DNA of 64,000 nucleotides from Flavobacterium sp. Sd200 (GTDB taxonomy: Bacteria > Bacteroidota > Bacteroidia > Flavobacteriales > Flavobacteriaceae), in assembly GCF_009826935.1 (NCBI RefSeq), contig NZ_WUMN01000001.1:248001-312000 (forward strand). Reading direction: 5' to 3'. Under the pieces are notes generated by a model. The model did no database searches, was not told where the DNA came from, and saw only the letters and a program-made list of their open reading frames with translations. Shown piece by piece: positions 19,435 through 27,961 of the stretch. A program made the translations under genes and the position numbers. Each line of letters opens with the position of its first letter. The stretch's first letter is position 1.

Positions 19435-22400
19435 ATGATTAGATTTTTACAGGAAAGGTTATGGCTTTTTGTAGCACTGACAACCTTATTTTCAGTCCAT
19501 ACAGCATGGGCGCAAACTTCCTACACTTTAAACCATGGGTTTGGCGGCCCAACCGGATTACCTACCGGCATTGAGATTGTTAGCTATAGCGGCCAGACAA
19601 GTTGTGTAACAACATCTAATGGAGGTAATGCCGTTACAACCTTAATATTAAGAGCCGCTCCGGGATATAATTTTACAATAGAATCTATTACCGGAACCGG
19701 TGTAAGGAGTAATTCGGGGCCAACACAGTTTAATTTTCAGGTAATAAATAATGGTACCGCAAATGGTGCCGCCAGTACTGTAAGCGGCTCAAGTAGTTGT
19801 AACGGAGGAACTCAAATTAGCGAACTTTTGGTTCCGGAACAGAACCAACTTGTAACATCAGGAAATATAGTTACCATAAACATACCAAGGTCTCCGGGCA
19901 GCACGTCAGGCCTTGGCTATAGCCACGTTAAAACATTAGTAATTAATGGCGAAGTATTTATACAGGCCCCGTTGGCAACTGCGGCTACAGCATTAACTAC
20001 GGCAGGTTTTACAGCCAATTGGAATGCCGTAACGGGGGCTACGGGCTACCGTCTTGATGTTAGCAGCGATGCCGATTTTAATAACATACTCGAAGATTAC
20101 GATAATTTAGCTGTTTCAGGCTTATCTCAGTACGTTAGTAGTGGTATATTGCCTAATACTTCTTACTATTATAGAGTAAGAGCCGAAATAGGGGAGTTAA
20201 TTTCCGGACATTCTAATATAATTACGGTTGATGTTCCTTCATGTGGGGTTGTTCCACTGCCAACTGCCGCTGCGCAATTATTTTGTGGCGGAGGCACCGT
20301 GAGCGGGCTTATGGCTACAGGAGATACCAACGCTGTAATAAAATGGTATGAAGACCAAACAGGCACCACAGCACTAACGGCAGATACTGTTATAGCTACT
20401 ACTGCTACTTATTATGTATCGCAAACTGTTGGAGGATGCGAAAGCGAAAGATTAGCCGTTGAGGTTACTGTAAACCAACTGCCCCCGGCACCTGAAACTG
20501 TTGTTGAGCAATTGTTTTGCGGGATTGGTACTGTAGGTGAGCTTACTGCCCTTACAGGTGAAAATTTAACATGGTATGAGCAAGTAGGGGGTGAGCCTCT
20601 TAGCCCTGACACTATGCTTATAAACGGTAACTATTTTGTTACACAAACTATTAATGGTTGTGAGAGTCTTACAGCCAGTACCGAGGCATCTATATTACAA
20701 ATTCCGGGGGCTCCTGTTGCAGAGGCACAACAATTTTGCGGAACAGCTACAGTAGCCGATTTAATAGTTACTACAGGCGAAGCTCCAAAGTGGTATACTA
20801 CAGATACTGATGGTGAAGCCCTTGCAGTCGATGCAGTACTTGCTACGGGTACTTACTATGTATCGCAAACAGTAAGTGTTTGCGAAAGCCCGCGTGCTGC
20901 TGTTGAAATCACCGTAAACGAAATTCCTCAGGCTCCTGTTGCCGAAGACCAGTTGTTTTGTGGTCCTGCTACCATAGCATCACTTATGGTTACTGGTGAA
21001 GCTCCAAAATGGTACACTGCCCTTACAGGGGGCAATGCACTACCAGCCGATGTGCCGCTTGGTTCGGCTACTTATTATGTTTCTCAAACCATAAATGGCT
21101 GCGAAAGTGCTAGGACTGCTGTTGCAGTAACGATAAGCACCACGCCTGCTGCCCCAACCGCTGCTGCCCAGGCTATATGTGGGGAAGGTACTGTTGCAGA
21201 CCTGTCTGTGCTTACCGGCACAAACCCATTATGGTACACTGAGGCCACTGGTGGTGAGGCTTTAACTCCTGATGTTGTTGTTACAGACGGTATTTATTTT
21301 GTTTCGCAAACAGTGAACGGTTGCGAAAGCATGTTGCGCACGCCAGTAGAAGTAACTATTAACACGATACCTGTTGCGCCAACAATTGTTGTGAGCGAGT
21401 TTTGCGGAGCGGCCACTGTTGCCCAGCTTATAGTACCTGAGGGTGTAAATGCTTTATGGTATGATGCCGCGCAGGGAGGAACACCTTTGAGCAATACCAC
21501 TGCCCTGACTTCAGGTAATTATTATGTGTCTCAAATTGTAAATGGTTGCGAAAGCCCGAGGATAGCTGTTGCAGTTACGGTTAATGCATTGCCTGCTGCT
21601 CCTGTAAACAATGCTGGCGTACAAACATTTTGCAATAATGCAACTGTGGCAGAGCTTGATGTTGATGGCGAAAATATACATTGGTACTCAACACCTGTAG
21701 GTGGCGATATTTTGACTGAAGACACTATTTTATTACCTGGTATAGCAATTTATTATGCATCGCAAACGGTAAACGGTTGCGAAAGTCCAAGAACGGCAGT
21801 TGCAATACAGTTCAACAGCACTGCTGCCCCTGTGGCTTTGGCTCAGGCATTTTGCGGGACTGGTACGGTTAGTGGTCTTACAGTAACTACAGGAATAGCA
21901 CCGCTATGGTATACTGAACAGACAGGTGGGCAAGCTCTTACACAAGATACAGCTTTGGAAACACGTACTTATTATGTTTCTCAAACAATAAGCGGTTGTG
22001 AAAGTGCAAGAACGGCTGTTGAGGTAAGTATTAATGTTACACCCGCACCGGAAGGTGAACAAACACAAATGTTTAACGCAGGAGACACCTTGGCAGCCCT
22101 TGCAGTTACAGGTGATGGTATAGTGTGGTATGAAAATAGCGAGCTTACAGAAGTATTAGATGCTTCAACCGCTCTTGTAGACGGTACAACTTATTTTGCA
22201 GTTGCAAATATTGGAGAATGCGCAAGCGAGGCTCTTGCGGTTACTGTAGATGAGATATTGGGTAATACACAATTTACAAAAACTGCGTTTACAGCATACC
22301 CTAACCCGGTTACCGATGTTGTAACTGTAAAAGGCAATAAAACTATAACAGGAGTAACAGTACACAATCTGTTAGGTCAGCCGGTTATCTCTAAGAACAG

Positions 22401-22509
22401 CAATGCTGATTCTGTAACTGTAAATATGGCCAACCTAACAGGAGGTACTTATTTTATTAGAGTAGAATTTAGCAATAATTTTGAAACTATTAAGGTTATC
22501 AAGAACTAA
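19435..22509 (+). CDS. T9SS surface protein with Fn3 and nine Ig-like repeats
   Basis: A 1024-residue secreted protein read from the ATG at 19435, which gives MIRFLQERLWLFVALTTLFS and a signal peptide ending AWAQ. An earlier ATG at 19396 would misplace the signal. Order: an N-terminal beta domain (to about 180), a fibronectin type III-like domain (about 182-270), and nine tandem Ig-like repeats of about 72-76 residues, eight of them intact. A type A T9SS sorting domain ends the protein (AYPNPVTDVVTV, ITGVTVHNLLGQPV, GTYFIRV). Each intact repeat carries the Cys pair FC---GCES. It is probably an adhesin or cell-surface scaffold. It is monocistronic. Confidence 0.88.
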   Translation: MIRFLQERLWLFVALTTLFSVHTAWAQTSYTLNHGFGGPTGLPTGIEIVSYSGQTSCVTTSNGGNAVTTLILRAAPGYNFTIESITGTGVRSNSGPTQFNFQVINNGTANGAASTVSGSSSCNGGTQISELLVPEQNQLVTSGNIVTINIPRSPGSTSGLGYSHVKTLVINGEVFIQAPLATAATALTTAGFTANWNAVTGATGYRLDVSSDADFNNILEDYDNLAVSGLSQYVSSGILPNTSYYYRVRAEIGELISGHSNIITVDVPSCGVVPLPTAAAQLFCGGGTVSGLMATGDTNAVIKWYEDQTGTTALTADTVIATTATYYVSQTVGGCESERLAVEVTVNQLPPAPETVVEQLFCGIGTVGELTALTGENLTWYEQVGGEPLSPDTMLINGNYFVTQTINGCESLTASTEASILQIPGAPVAEAQQFCGTATVADLIVTTGEAPKWYTTDTDGEALAVDAVLATGTYYVSQTVSVCESPRAAVEITVNEIPQAPVAEDQLFCGPATIASLMVTGEAPKWYTALTGGNALPADVPLGSATYYVSQTINGCESARTAVAVTISTTPAAPTAAAQAICGEGTVADLSVLTGTNPLWYTEATGGEALTPDVVVTDGIYFVSQTVNGCESMLRTPVEVTINTIPVAPTIVVSEFCGAATVAQLIVPEGVNALWYDAAQGGTPLSNTTALTSGNYYVSQIVNGCESPRIAVAVTVNALPAAPVNNAGVQTFCNNATVAELDVDGENIHWYSTPVGGDILTEDTILLPGIAIYYASQTVNGCESPRTAVAIQFNSTAAPVALAQAFCGTGTVSGLTVTTGIAPLWYTEQTGGQALTQDTALETRTYYVSQTISGCESARTAVEVSINVTPAPEGEQTQMFNAGDTLAALAVTGDGIVWYENSELTEVLDASTALVDGTTYFAVANIGECASEALAVTVDEILGNTQFTKTAFTAYPNPVTDVVTVKGNKTITGVTVHNLLGQPVISKNSNADSVTVNMANLTGGTYFIRVEFSNNFETIKVIKN
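20251..22258 (+). repeat. Tandem Ig-like (CHU_C-associated type) repeats
   Basis: Nine consecutive coding repeats of about 220-230 bp. The consensus protein features are P-x-A-P-V-A-x-Q-x-FCG-x-x-T-V, then W-Y-T, GG-x-x-L, TYYVSQT-NGCES-RTAV. Repeats 1-8 keep both cysteines; repeat 9 has lost FCG (MFNAGDTLAAL) and GCES becomes GECAS. DNA identity between repeats is modest, so they are old duplications. Confidence 0.85.
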
Positions 22510-22532
22510 TAACAAAAAGAATAAATTAATTG

Positions 22533-22566
22533 AAGGCTGCCTGAAAAGGTGGCCTTTGCTTTTTAT
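22533..22566 (+). terminator. Terminator of the Ig-repeat gene
   Basis: A 9-bp stem AAGGCTGCC/GGTGGCCTT (two G-T pairs) with a TGAAAA loop and a following T-rich stretch. It lies 24 bp after the stop. Confidence 0.7.
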
Positions 22567-23036
22567 ATGTTGTGAAGGGTAATTGCCGTAAGATAAGACA
22601 CCCTTTTATTCCACTCTTCAGTAAGGTTATATTTGTTGGAGGGAATACGCCAAATTTTAGTTTCATAAATACACTTGCCAAATTTTTCGAGCTCCTTTGC
22701 GGTAGCAAAGTTCTTCAGTTTTTCGAGGCCACTCATGGCAACGATGGCAAATTCAGGATGTAAGTTTAGGTTGAGCACTGATTCGATTATAGTGGTAATA
22801 CGTTGCCTTTGTTGTGTTGGCGACGATGAGACAAGCAGTATATGCTTTTTCCTTACCGTTATAATGTAAGTGCCGTCTGAAAGATCTGAAGTGGAATTGA
22901 GTTTTTTTAAAAATATTTTGCCGTTGTCAGCAAAATAGACCCTGCAGATTTGTTCGGGCTTTAGCCGTCGGCATACCTCGTTGATGGTCTCTGCCTTTCC
23001 GGCACTTTTACCACCTTTAACAATTATGTACTTCAT
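22563..23036 (-). CDS. Unknown protein with P-loop-like N-terminus
   Basis: 157 residues from the ATG at 23036 (MKYIIVKGGKSAGK). The segment GGKSAGKAETI fits GxxxxGK but has Ala where Walker A needs Ser or Thr, so nucleotide binding is uncertain. It is followed by NEVCRRL, then a beta-rich stretch and ILLVSSSPTQQRQR, reminiscent of a Walker B/loop region of small P-loop proteins. There is no signal or membrane segment. Neighbours give no clue: the convergent Ig-repeat gene lies on one side and a two-component pair on the other. Confidence 0.6.
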   Translation of the reverse strand: MKYIIVKGGKSAGKAETINEVCRRLKPEQICRVYFADNGKIFLKKLNSTSDLSDGTYIITVRKKHILLVSSSPTQQRQRITTIIESVLNLNLHPEFAIVAMSGLEKLKNFATAKELEKFGKCIYETKIWRIPSNKYNLTEEWNKRVSYLTAITLHNI

Positions 23037-23259
23037 AGCTACTAAATAATTTGGTTTGGTTTGTTTTTTTGTGTGAAGAATGCATAACTGTGCTAGCAAA
23101 CGAATTCGCTGTCAATTATTAAAATGATAATTTTATTGCTTTAAATTGAGATAATAATGTTATTTTATGTAATAAAATTATCCATTAACTACAAATTCTC
23201 CTTACGGTTTTCCGTAAGTAAACGTTAACAAAATGTTAAAACGAGTTAATATACAGCAA

Positions 23260-23928
23260 TTATATTAACCCTAAATCTTTTACAATTGCTATGAGGTGGA
23301 TAGTATTGTGTGCTTTGAAATAAATTTTAAGTTTATTGATCCTTTTTTCAATACTGCTTGTGCTGGATGGTACTATTCCGGCATTTTTTAGTATGGAACT
23401 TATTTCGGGTTGGGTTAGTCCTTTAGAAAGATAATCTAATAGCAAAATATCGTTTTCATCAATTTCCAATACTGCCATATCACGGGCAATGTGAGATAAC
23501 TGTGGCGATATATAAAATTCATCTGTTGTGTATACAGTTTCTATTGCCTCTACAAGTTCTGTTGCACTTTCGCGACTTTTTGCAACAAAGGCATTTATAC
23601 TATGATCATCAAAAAGCGACTTTATTTTGTAGGGTTTATCGTCTATAGAATAAACAATGATTTTCAGGTCGGGCTGTTCTTTCCTTGCTGCTTCTATAAG
23701 TTTTTCGCCAGACACGATTTTTGCATCCCGGTAATCCGCTTTAAAAGAGAGATCGGTAATTAAAAGGTCAAAAGCTTCCTGTTCGTAAATTGCCCTTTTA
23801 ATTTTTAAAAGCGCATCATCGCAATATTTAGCACTCCTGATATCGGCAGGGAAGTTTTTTTGCAGCACTGTCATTATGCCAAGGCTTATGCTGTCTATAT
23901 CCTCGCACACTAAAATTTTTGTAAACAT
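23260..23928 (-). CDS. Response regulator, LuxR/NarL-like
   Basis: Cytosolic DNA-binding regulator. The receiver domain (residues 1-125) has the acidic pair Glu9-Asp10 (VCEDIDS), the phospho-acceptor Asp in LLITDLSF near residue 58, and the signal Lys in FVAKSRES. The C-terminal 65 residues are a helix-turn-helix: LLDYLSKGLTQPEISSIL, then SSIEKRINKLKIYF. The second helix region is longer than in typical LuxR proteins (KNAGIVPSSTSS). It lies 4 bp downstream of the sensor kinase, its likely partner. The target is unknown. Confidence 0.85.
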   Translation of the reverse strand: MFTKILVCEDIDSISLGIMTVLQKNFPADIRSAKYCDDALLKIKRAIYEQEAFDLLITDLSFKADYRDAKIVSGEKLIEAARKEQPDLKIIVYSIDDKPYKIKSLFDDHSINAFVAKSRESATELVEAIETVYTTDEFYISPQLSHIARDMAVLEIDENDILLLDYLSKGLTQPEISSILKNAGIVPSSTSSIEKRINKLKIYFKAHNTIHLIAIVKDLGLI

Positions 23929-23932
23929 ACAC

Positions 23933-24796
23933 TTAAGAGCCGGTAAAATTTAGTTCAAGGTGAAAACCTCTTTCGGCTTTGGTGTCAAAAATAGCAGTAC
24001 CACCAATAGAAGCAATACGGTTTTCCACATTTTGGAGTCCATTTTTCGATTTTATATCCTTACATGCCGAAAATCCTACGCCATTATCAGAATAAATGAT
24101 TCGTATCTTTTTTCTGTCATAATTAAAATCGATTAACACAATAGAGGCATGGCTATGTTTTCTCATATTTACCATGAGTTCTTGCAAAATGCGGTAAACC
24201 ACAATTTTTTTAGTAGCCTCTACTTTATCCCATTCTATTTTTTGTAGCCCTTTTGTAATAACGTTTACGCTTGTATCGGCATAAGAGCCAAGCATTAGTT
24301 TTAGTTGGGAGGGGTACCTGAGGCCAACATCTATATCATTATTCTCCCGCGATATATTTCGCGTAAGCATATAAATGCTGTCCAGTTTGGCAATCAGTTT
24401 ATCTTTTTTAGATCCTGATATAACTTCTTCATTTTCTATATAATGCAGCGTTGTATAAATTTCATTGGCAATTTCATCGTGCACCTTTCTCGATAGCCTG
24501 GTTTCGGCGGCATAAGTGTCCAGGAGACGTTCTTTTTTGTGCCTTTGTACAAGCTGATAGAATAACAGCATAGACGAGAACACACTGGCTATTAATGCAA
24601 GAGCAAGTATTTTGTTATTGTCCGTATCCTGTTTTAAATGTTCGGCCTCCTGGGCCGGAAAAGAAAAATTTTTGCTTAATACTATAAATGTCGATACATT
24701 GCCGATTTGCACAGGTGTATGAGCCATTGCATTACAACAGCCTGAACATATAAAAAAATGCAGCAAAAAAACAGTTATAATAATTTTTCTTATCAT
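23933..24796 (-). CDS. Sensor histidine kinase (HisKA_3/HATPase type)
   Basis: A 287-residue membrane sensor. There is an N-terminal signal or helix (residues 3-25), a short periplasmic segment of about 35 residues, and one helix (about 59-80, ILALALIASVFSSMLLFYQLV). The dimerisation segment carries the phospho-accepting His in SRKVHDEIANEIY. The ATPase domain has YRILQELMVNMRKHSHAS (N box) and YSDNGVGF (G1). Relatives in Flavobacteriia often carry TPR arrays before this kinase module; here the sensor part is minimal. It is 4 bp upstream of its response regulator. Confidence 0.85.
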   Translation of the reverse strand: MIRKIIITVFLLHFFICSGCCNAMAHTPVQIGNVSTFIVLSKNFSFPAQEAEHLKQDTDNNKILALALIASVFSSMLLFYQLVQRHKKERLLDTYAAETRLSRKVHDEIANEIYTTLHYIENEEVISGSKKDKLIAKLDSIYMLTRNISRENNDIDVGLRYPSQLKLMLGSYADTSVNVITKGLQKIEWDKVEATKKIVVYRILQELMVNMRKHSHASIVLIDFNYDRKKIRIIYSDNGVGFSACKDIKSKNGLQNVENRIASIGGTAIFDTKAERGFHLELNFTGS

Positions 24797-25102
24797 GTAA
24801 TAAAAAGGACGGGATAATTAAAATCATGAAAATAACCTGTACTAAAACATAATCTAAGTTGCAACGGTGTGCAAACATGACCATACGATTGTAAGCTATG
24901 CAAAAGACACCTGTATATGAGTCAAAAACTTACATATAGTTTATAGCACAACCAATATCGTTTTGTTTCCTAACGAAACCTGTGTTTGTAAAGGCAGGCT
25001 TAGACTAAGCCTGCTGCTCTTGAGACAATTTGTTTAAAACTCAGTAGGGCCTGTTTTATACTGTTTTTAGAATTAAAAAATTTAATGTTAAATTACTACT
25101 TT
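24797..25102. other. Intergenic region with one hairpin
   Basis: 306 bases between the divergent-side start of the kinase and the prfC stop. It holds one perfect 9-bp hairpin GCAGGCTTA-GAC-TAAGCCTGC at 24994-25014, about 90 bp after prfC in the minus direction. There is no strong T run, so it is at best a weak terminator. Nothing else is recognised. Confidence 0.5.
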
Positions 25103-26692
25103 TTATTCAAATTCCGATGTAAAAAATAATTTTACTGTAGGATATTTAGATTGACTCATTTGAATTGAAAATTCAGAGTCGGCCAAAAACACCAATTGAC
25201 CAAATTTATCTTTAGCCAAAAACTTTTGCTTAATTCTTTTAAACTCGGCAAACTCTACATTTTTAGGATCTTCAGGCTTTACCCAACAGGCCTTGTAGGC
25301 AGGGAAATTTTCGTAGCTACATTTGGCACCATATTCGTGCTCCAGCCTGTATTGTATTACTTCATATTGTAGTGCGCCAACGGTTCCAATTACCTTACGA
25401 CCGTTCATTTCGAGGGTAAATAACTGTGCCACACCTTCGTCCATAAGCTGGTCTATACCTTTTTCAAGCTGTTTAGCTTTCATTGGGTCGGCATTGTTAA
25501 TGTACCTGAAGTGCTCGGGCGAAAAGCTTGGAATGCCCTTAAAGCTCATTTGCTCCCCTTCGGTAAGTGTATCACCAATTTTGAAGTTGCCTGTATCGTG
25601 CAGGCCGACAATGTCTCCTGGATAAGATATATCTACAATCTCTTTCTTTTCGGCAAAGAACGCATTAGGACTGCTGAATTTCAGATTTTTGTTATGGCGC
25701 ACATGCAAATAGGGCTTATTACGCTCAAAAATACCCGATACTATTTTAACGAATGCAATACGGTCGCGGTGTTTAGGGTCCATGTTGGCATGTATTTTAA
25801 ATACAAAGCCGCTAAATTTATTTTCGTAAGGTTTAACTTCGCGTGTGTCGCTGTCTTTTGGTCTTGGCGATGGTGCTATTTCTATAAAGCAATCCAGTAA
25901 TTCGCGAACACCAAAGTTATTTAATGCCGAACCGAAGAAAACAGGCTGTAAATTGCCGTCAAGATAATCTTTACGGTCAAATTCAGGATATACCTCTGTA
26001 ATAAGCTCTAATTCTTCGCGCAGGCGCGTGGCAGCGGTTTCACCTACAAGAGCATCTATATCTTTACTGTTAATGTCAGATATTGCTATGGTCTCTTCAA
26101 TATTCTTTCTGCTGTCCCCGCTAAAAAGGTTAATGTTCTTTTCCCAAATGTTATATATACCTTTAAAATCATAGCCCATACCAATAGGAAAACTAAGCGG
26201 TGTAACCTTTAGTCCAAGTTTTTGTTCTACTTCGTCCATAAGGTCGAATGCATCTTTACCTTCGCGGTCAAGCTTGTTTATAAAAACCAGCATAGGTATT
26301 TTGCGCATTCGACACACCTTTACAAGTTTTTCGGTTTGTTCCTCAACACCTTTTGCAACGTCTATAACCACAATAACGCTATCTACAGCGGTAAGGGTTC
26401 TAAAGGTATCCTCGGCAAAATCTTTGTGGCCGGGGGTGTCGAGTATATTTATTTTTTTGTTTTTATAATTAAATGCCAGTACCGATGTAGATACCGATAT
26501 ACCACGCTGGCGCTCTATTTCCATAAAGTCGCTCGTAGCACCTTTTTTTATTTTGTTGCTTTTTACAGCTCCTGCCTCCTGTATGGCACCTCCAAAAAGC
26601 AGTAGTTTTTCGGTAAGTGTTGTTTTACCCGCATCCGGGTGAGATATAATGCCAAATGTTCTCCTTCTTTCAATTTCGTCTGTAAAACTCAT
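25103..26692 (-). CDS. prfC: Peptide chain release factor 3
   Basis: GTPase that recycles RF1/RF2 from the ribosome after peptide release. The P-loop is SHPDAGKTTL (residues 17-26), followed by the switch II DTPGHKDF and NKLD. The ADFMEIERQRGISV-type switch I and the elongation-factor beta-barrel follow. The C-terminal RF3 domain is present to the end at 529 residues, the family's usual length. It is monocistronic, with 306 bp downstream and 320 bp upstream that hold no other gene. Confidence 0.95.
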   Translation of the reverse strand: MSFTDEIERRRTFGIISHPDAGKTTLTEKLLLFGGAIQEAGAVKSNKIKKGATSDFMEIERQRGISVSTSVLAFNYKNKKINILDTPGHKDFAEDTFRTLTAVDSVIVVIDVAKGVEEQTEKLVKVCRMRKIPMLVFINKLDREGKDAFDLMDEVEQKLGLKVTPLSFPIGMGYDFKGIYNIWEKNINLFSGDSRKNIEETIAISDINSKDIDALVGETAATRLREELELITEVYPEFDRKDYLDGNLQPVFFGSALNNFGVRELLDCFIEIAPSPRPKDSDTREVKPYENKFSGFVFKIHANMDPKHRDRIAFVKIVSGIFERNKPYLHVRHNKNLKFSSPNAFFAEKKEIVDISYPGDIVGLHDTGNFKIGDTLTEGEQMSFKGIPSFSPEHFRYINNADPMKAKQLEKGIDQLMDEGVAQLFTLEMNGRKVIGTVGALQYEVIQYRLEHEYGAKCSYENFPAYKACWVKPEDPKNVEFAEFKRIKQKFLAKDKFGQLVFLADSEFSIQMSQSKYPTVKLFFTSEFE

Positions 26693-27012
26693 CAGTCTTT
26701 AACAATTGTTTGTTTAAAGCCGCAAAAATAAGCTATATAATATTAATCTGAAAATCTGAATGCTAACTTACCACTTAAAGTTTGCTGTAAAAACGGGGAC
26801 ATTGAGTTAGTAGTCCAATTCACTATCATACTCAATTAACATTAATGGTGGTTGTTAGTGATAATAGTGGGTTTTACTGCGAAATGCATTGTAAAATTCA
26901 CACACTAATGATGTGTTTTTAAAAATCAGTTCAAACATGTGAGTTATTAATAATGAAAATGCTATTTTTACAAACCTTCTGCTAAAAAGGTGGGCATATT
27001 TGTAAAAAATCT
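26693..27012. other. Divergent intergenic region prfC / PorP-SprF
   Basis: 320 bases that must hold both promoters. A spaced inverted repeat ATTGAGT (26801-26807) with ACTCAAT (26830-26836) is visible. A near-consensus -7 element CATATTTG lies about 15-20 bp before the PorP/SprF ATG (consensus TAnnTTTG, first base different). No ORF is supported. Confidence 0.4.
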
Positions 27013-27951
27013 ATGAAAGGCTTGTTTGCATTTACTAAAAAGTATTTGGTTTTGTTGCTGTTGCTTTGGGCTATAAACCTGGAGGCACAACAGGATCCGC
27101 AATACACACAGTATATGTACAATACGCTTACCATCAATCCCGGCTATACAGGATCTACAGGTGGCATAGAAGCTAACCTTTTACACCGTTCGCAATGGAT
27201 AGGCATAGATGGGGCACCACGCACACAATCTTTCAGTATACATTCGCCATATTCGCAATTATATGAACATATAGGGATAGGTCTTAGTGTAGTAAACGAC
27301 AGGATAGGTCCGAGCGATGAGGTGTATGTAGATGGTAATTTTTCTTATACAATACTAACGGGAGCAGAGGGTAAACTTGCTTTTGGTCTTAAGGCCGGAG
27401 CAAGGGTACTTAATACAGACTGGTCCCGCGGGAGGTATTATCAGGAGGGCGACCCATTATTAAACAACAACATTAACAACAGGATCGCTCCTGCGCTTGG
27501 AGCAGGTATTTATTATTATACTAATAATTGGTATGCAGGTGTATCTGTACCCAATTTTGTGCGCACTAATATTTATGACGATGTAAAGGAAAGCATTGTG
27601 AGTGACAGGCTTCATTATTATGCCATTGCAGGCTATGTTTTTAATTTTAGCGATAATCTTAAATTTAAACCTGCAGTAATGGCAAAAGTTGTAAATGGCG
27701 CTCCTATAACGGTAGATGCTTCGGCTAATTTTTTAATACAGGAAACGGTTACCCTTGGTGCAGCCTATCGTTGGAATGATGCCGTGAGTGCGTTGGCAGG
27801 CGTACAGGTAACCGAAAATATTTTTGTAGCCTATTCTTATGATTATTCGGTTACTGAGCTCAATAAATATAATAACGGCACACACGAGTTTATGATACGT
27901 TTTCAGTTGCTGCCAAAAGCTAACCGTATAAGATCGCCGAGGTTTTTTTAA
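27013..27951 (+). CDS. PorP/SprF family T9SS outer-membrane protein
   Basis: Outer-membrane beta-barrel of the PorP/SprF family, which helps surface attachment of particular T9SS cargo. There is a signal peptide (KYLVLLLLLWAINLEAQ), then the hallmark QQDPQYTQYMYNTLTINPGYTGS, LHRSQWIGIDGAPRTQS, and alternating barrel strands to the C-terminal FMIRFQLLP. The 312-residue length is typical. It overlaps no upstream adhesin gene; usually a large SprB-like protein precedes it, but here prfC is divergent. It is followed 10 bp later by the OmpA protein, its usual partner. Confidence 0.92.
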   Translation: MKGLFAFTKKYLVLLLLLWAINLEAQQDPQYTQYMYNTLTINPGYTGSTGGIEANLLHRSQWIGIDGAPRTQSFSIHSPYSQLYEHIGIGLSVVNDRIGPSDEVYVDGNFSYTILTGAEGKLAFGLKAGARVLNTDWSRGRYYQEGDPLLNNNINNRIAPALGAGIYYYTNNWYAGVSVPNFVRTNIYDDVKESIVSDRLHYYAIAGYVFNFSDNLKFKPAVMAKVVNGAPITVDASANFLIQETVTLGAAYRWNDAVSALAGVQVTENIFVAYSYDYSVTELNKYNNGTHEFMIRFQLLPKANRIRSPRFF

Positions 27952-27961
27952 GATAAAAGAT

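Noticed and set aside
24994..25014. Hairpin after prfC as a strong terminator
   Set aside because: The stem is perfect, but there is no T run on the minus strand and it is about 90 bp from the stop.
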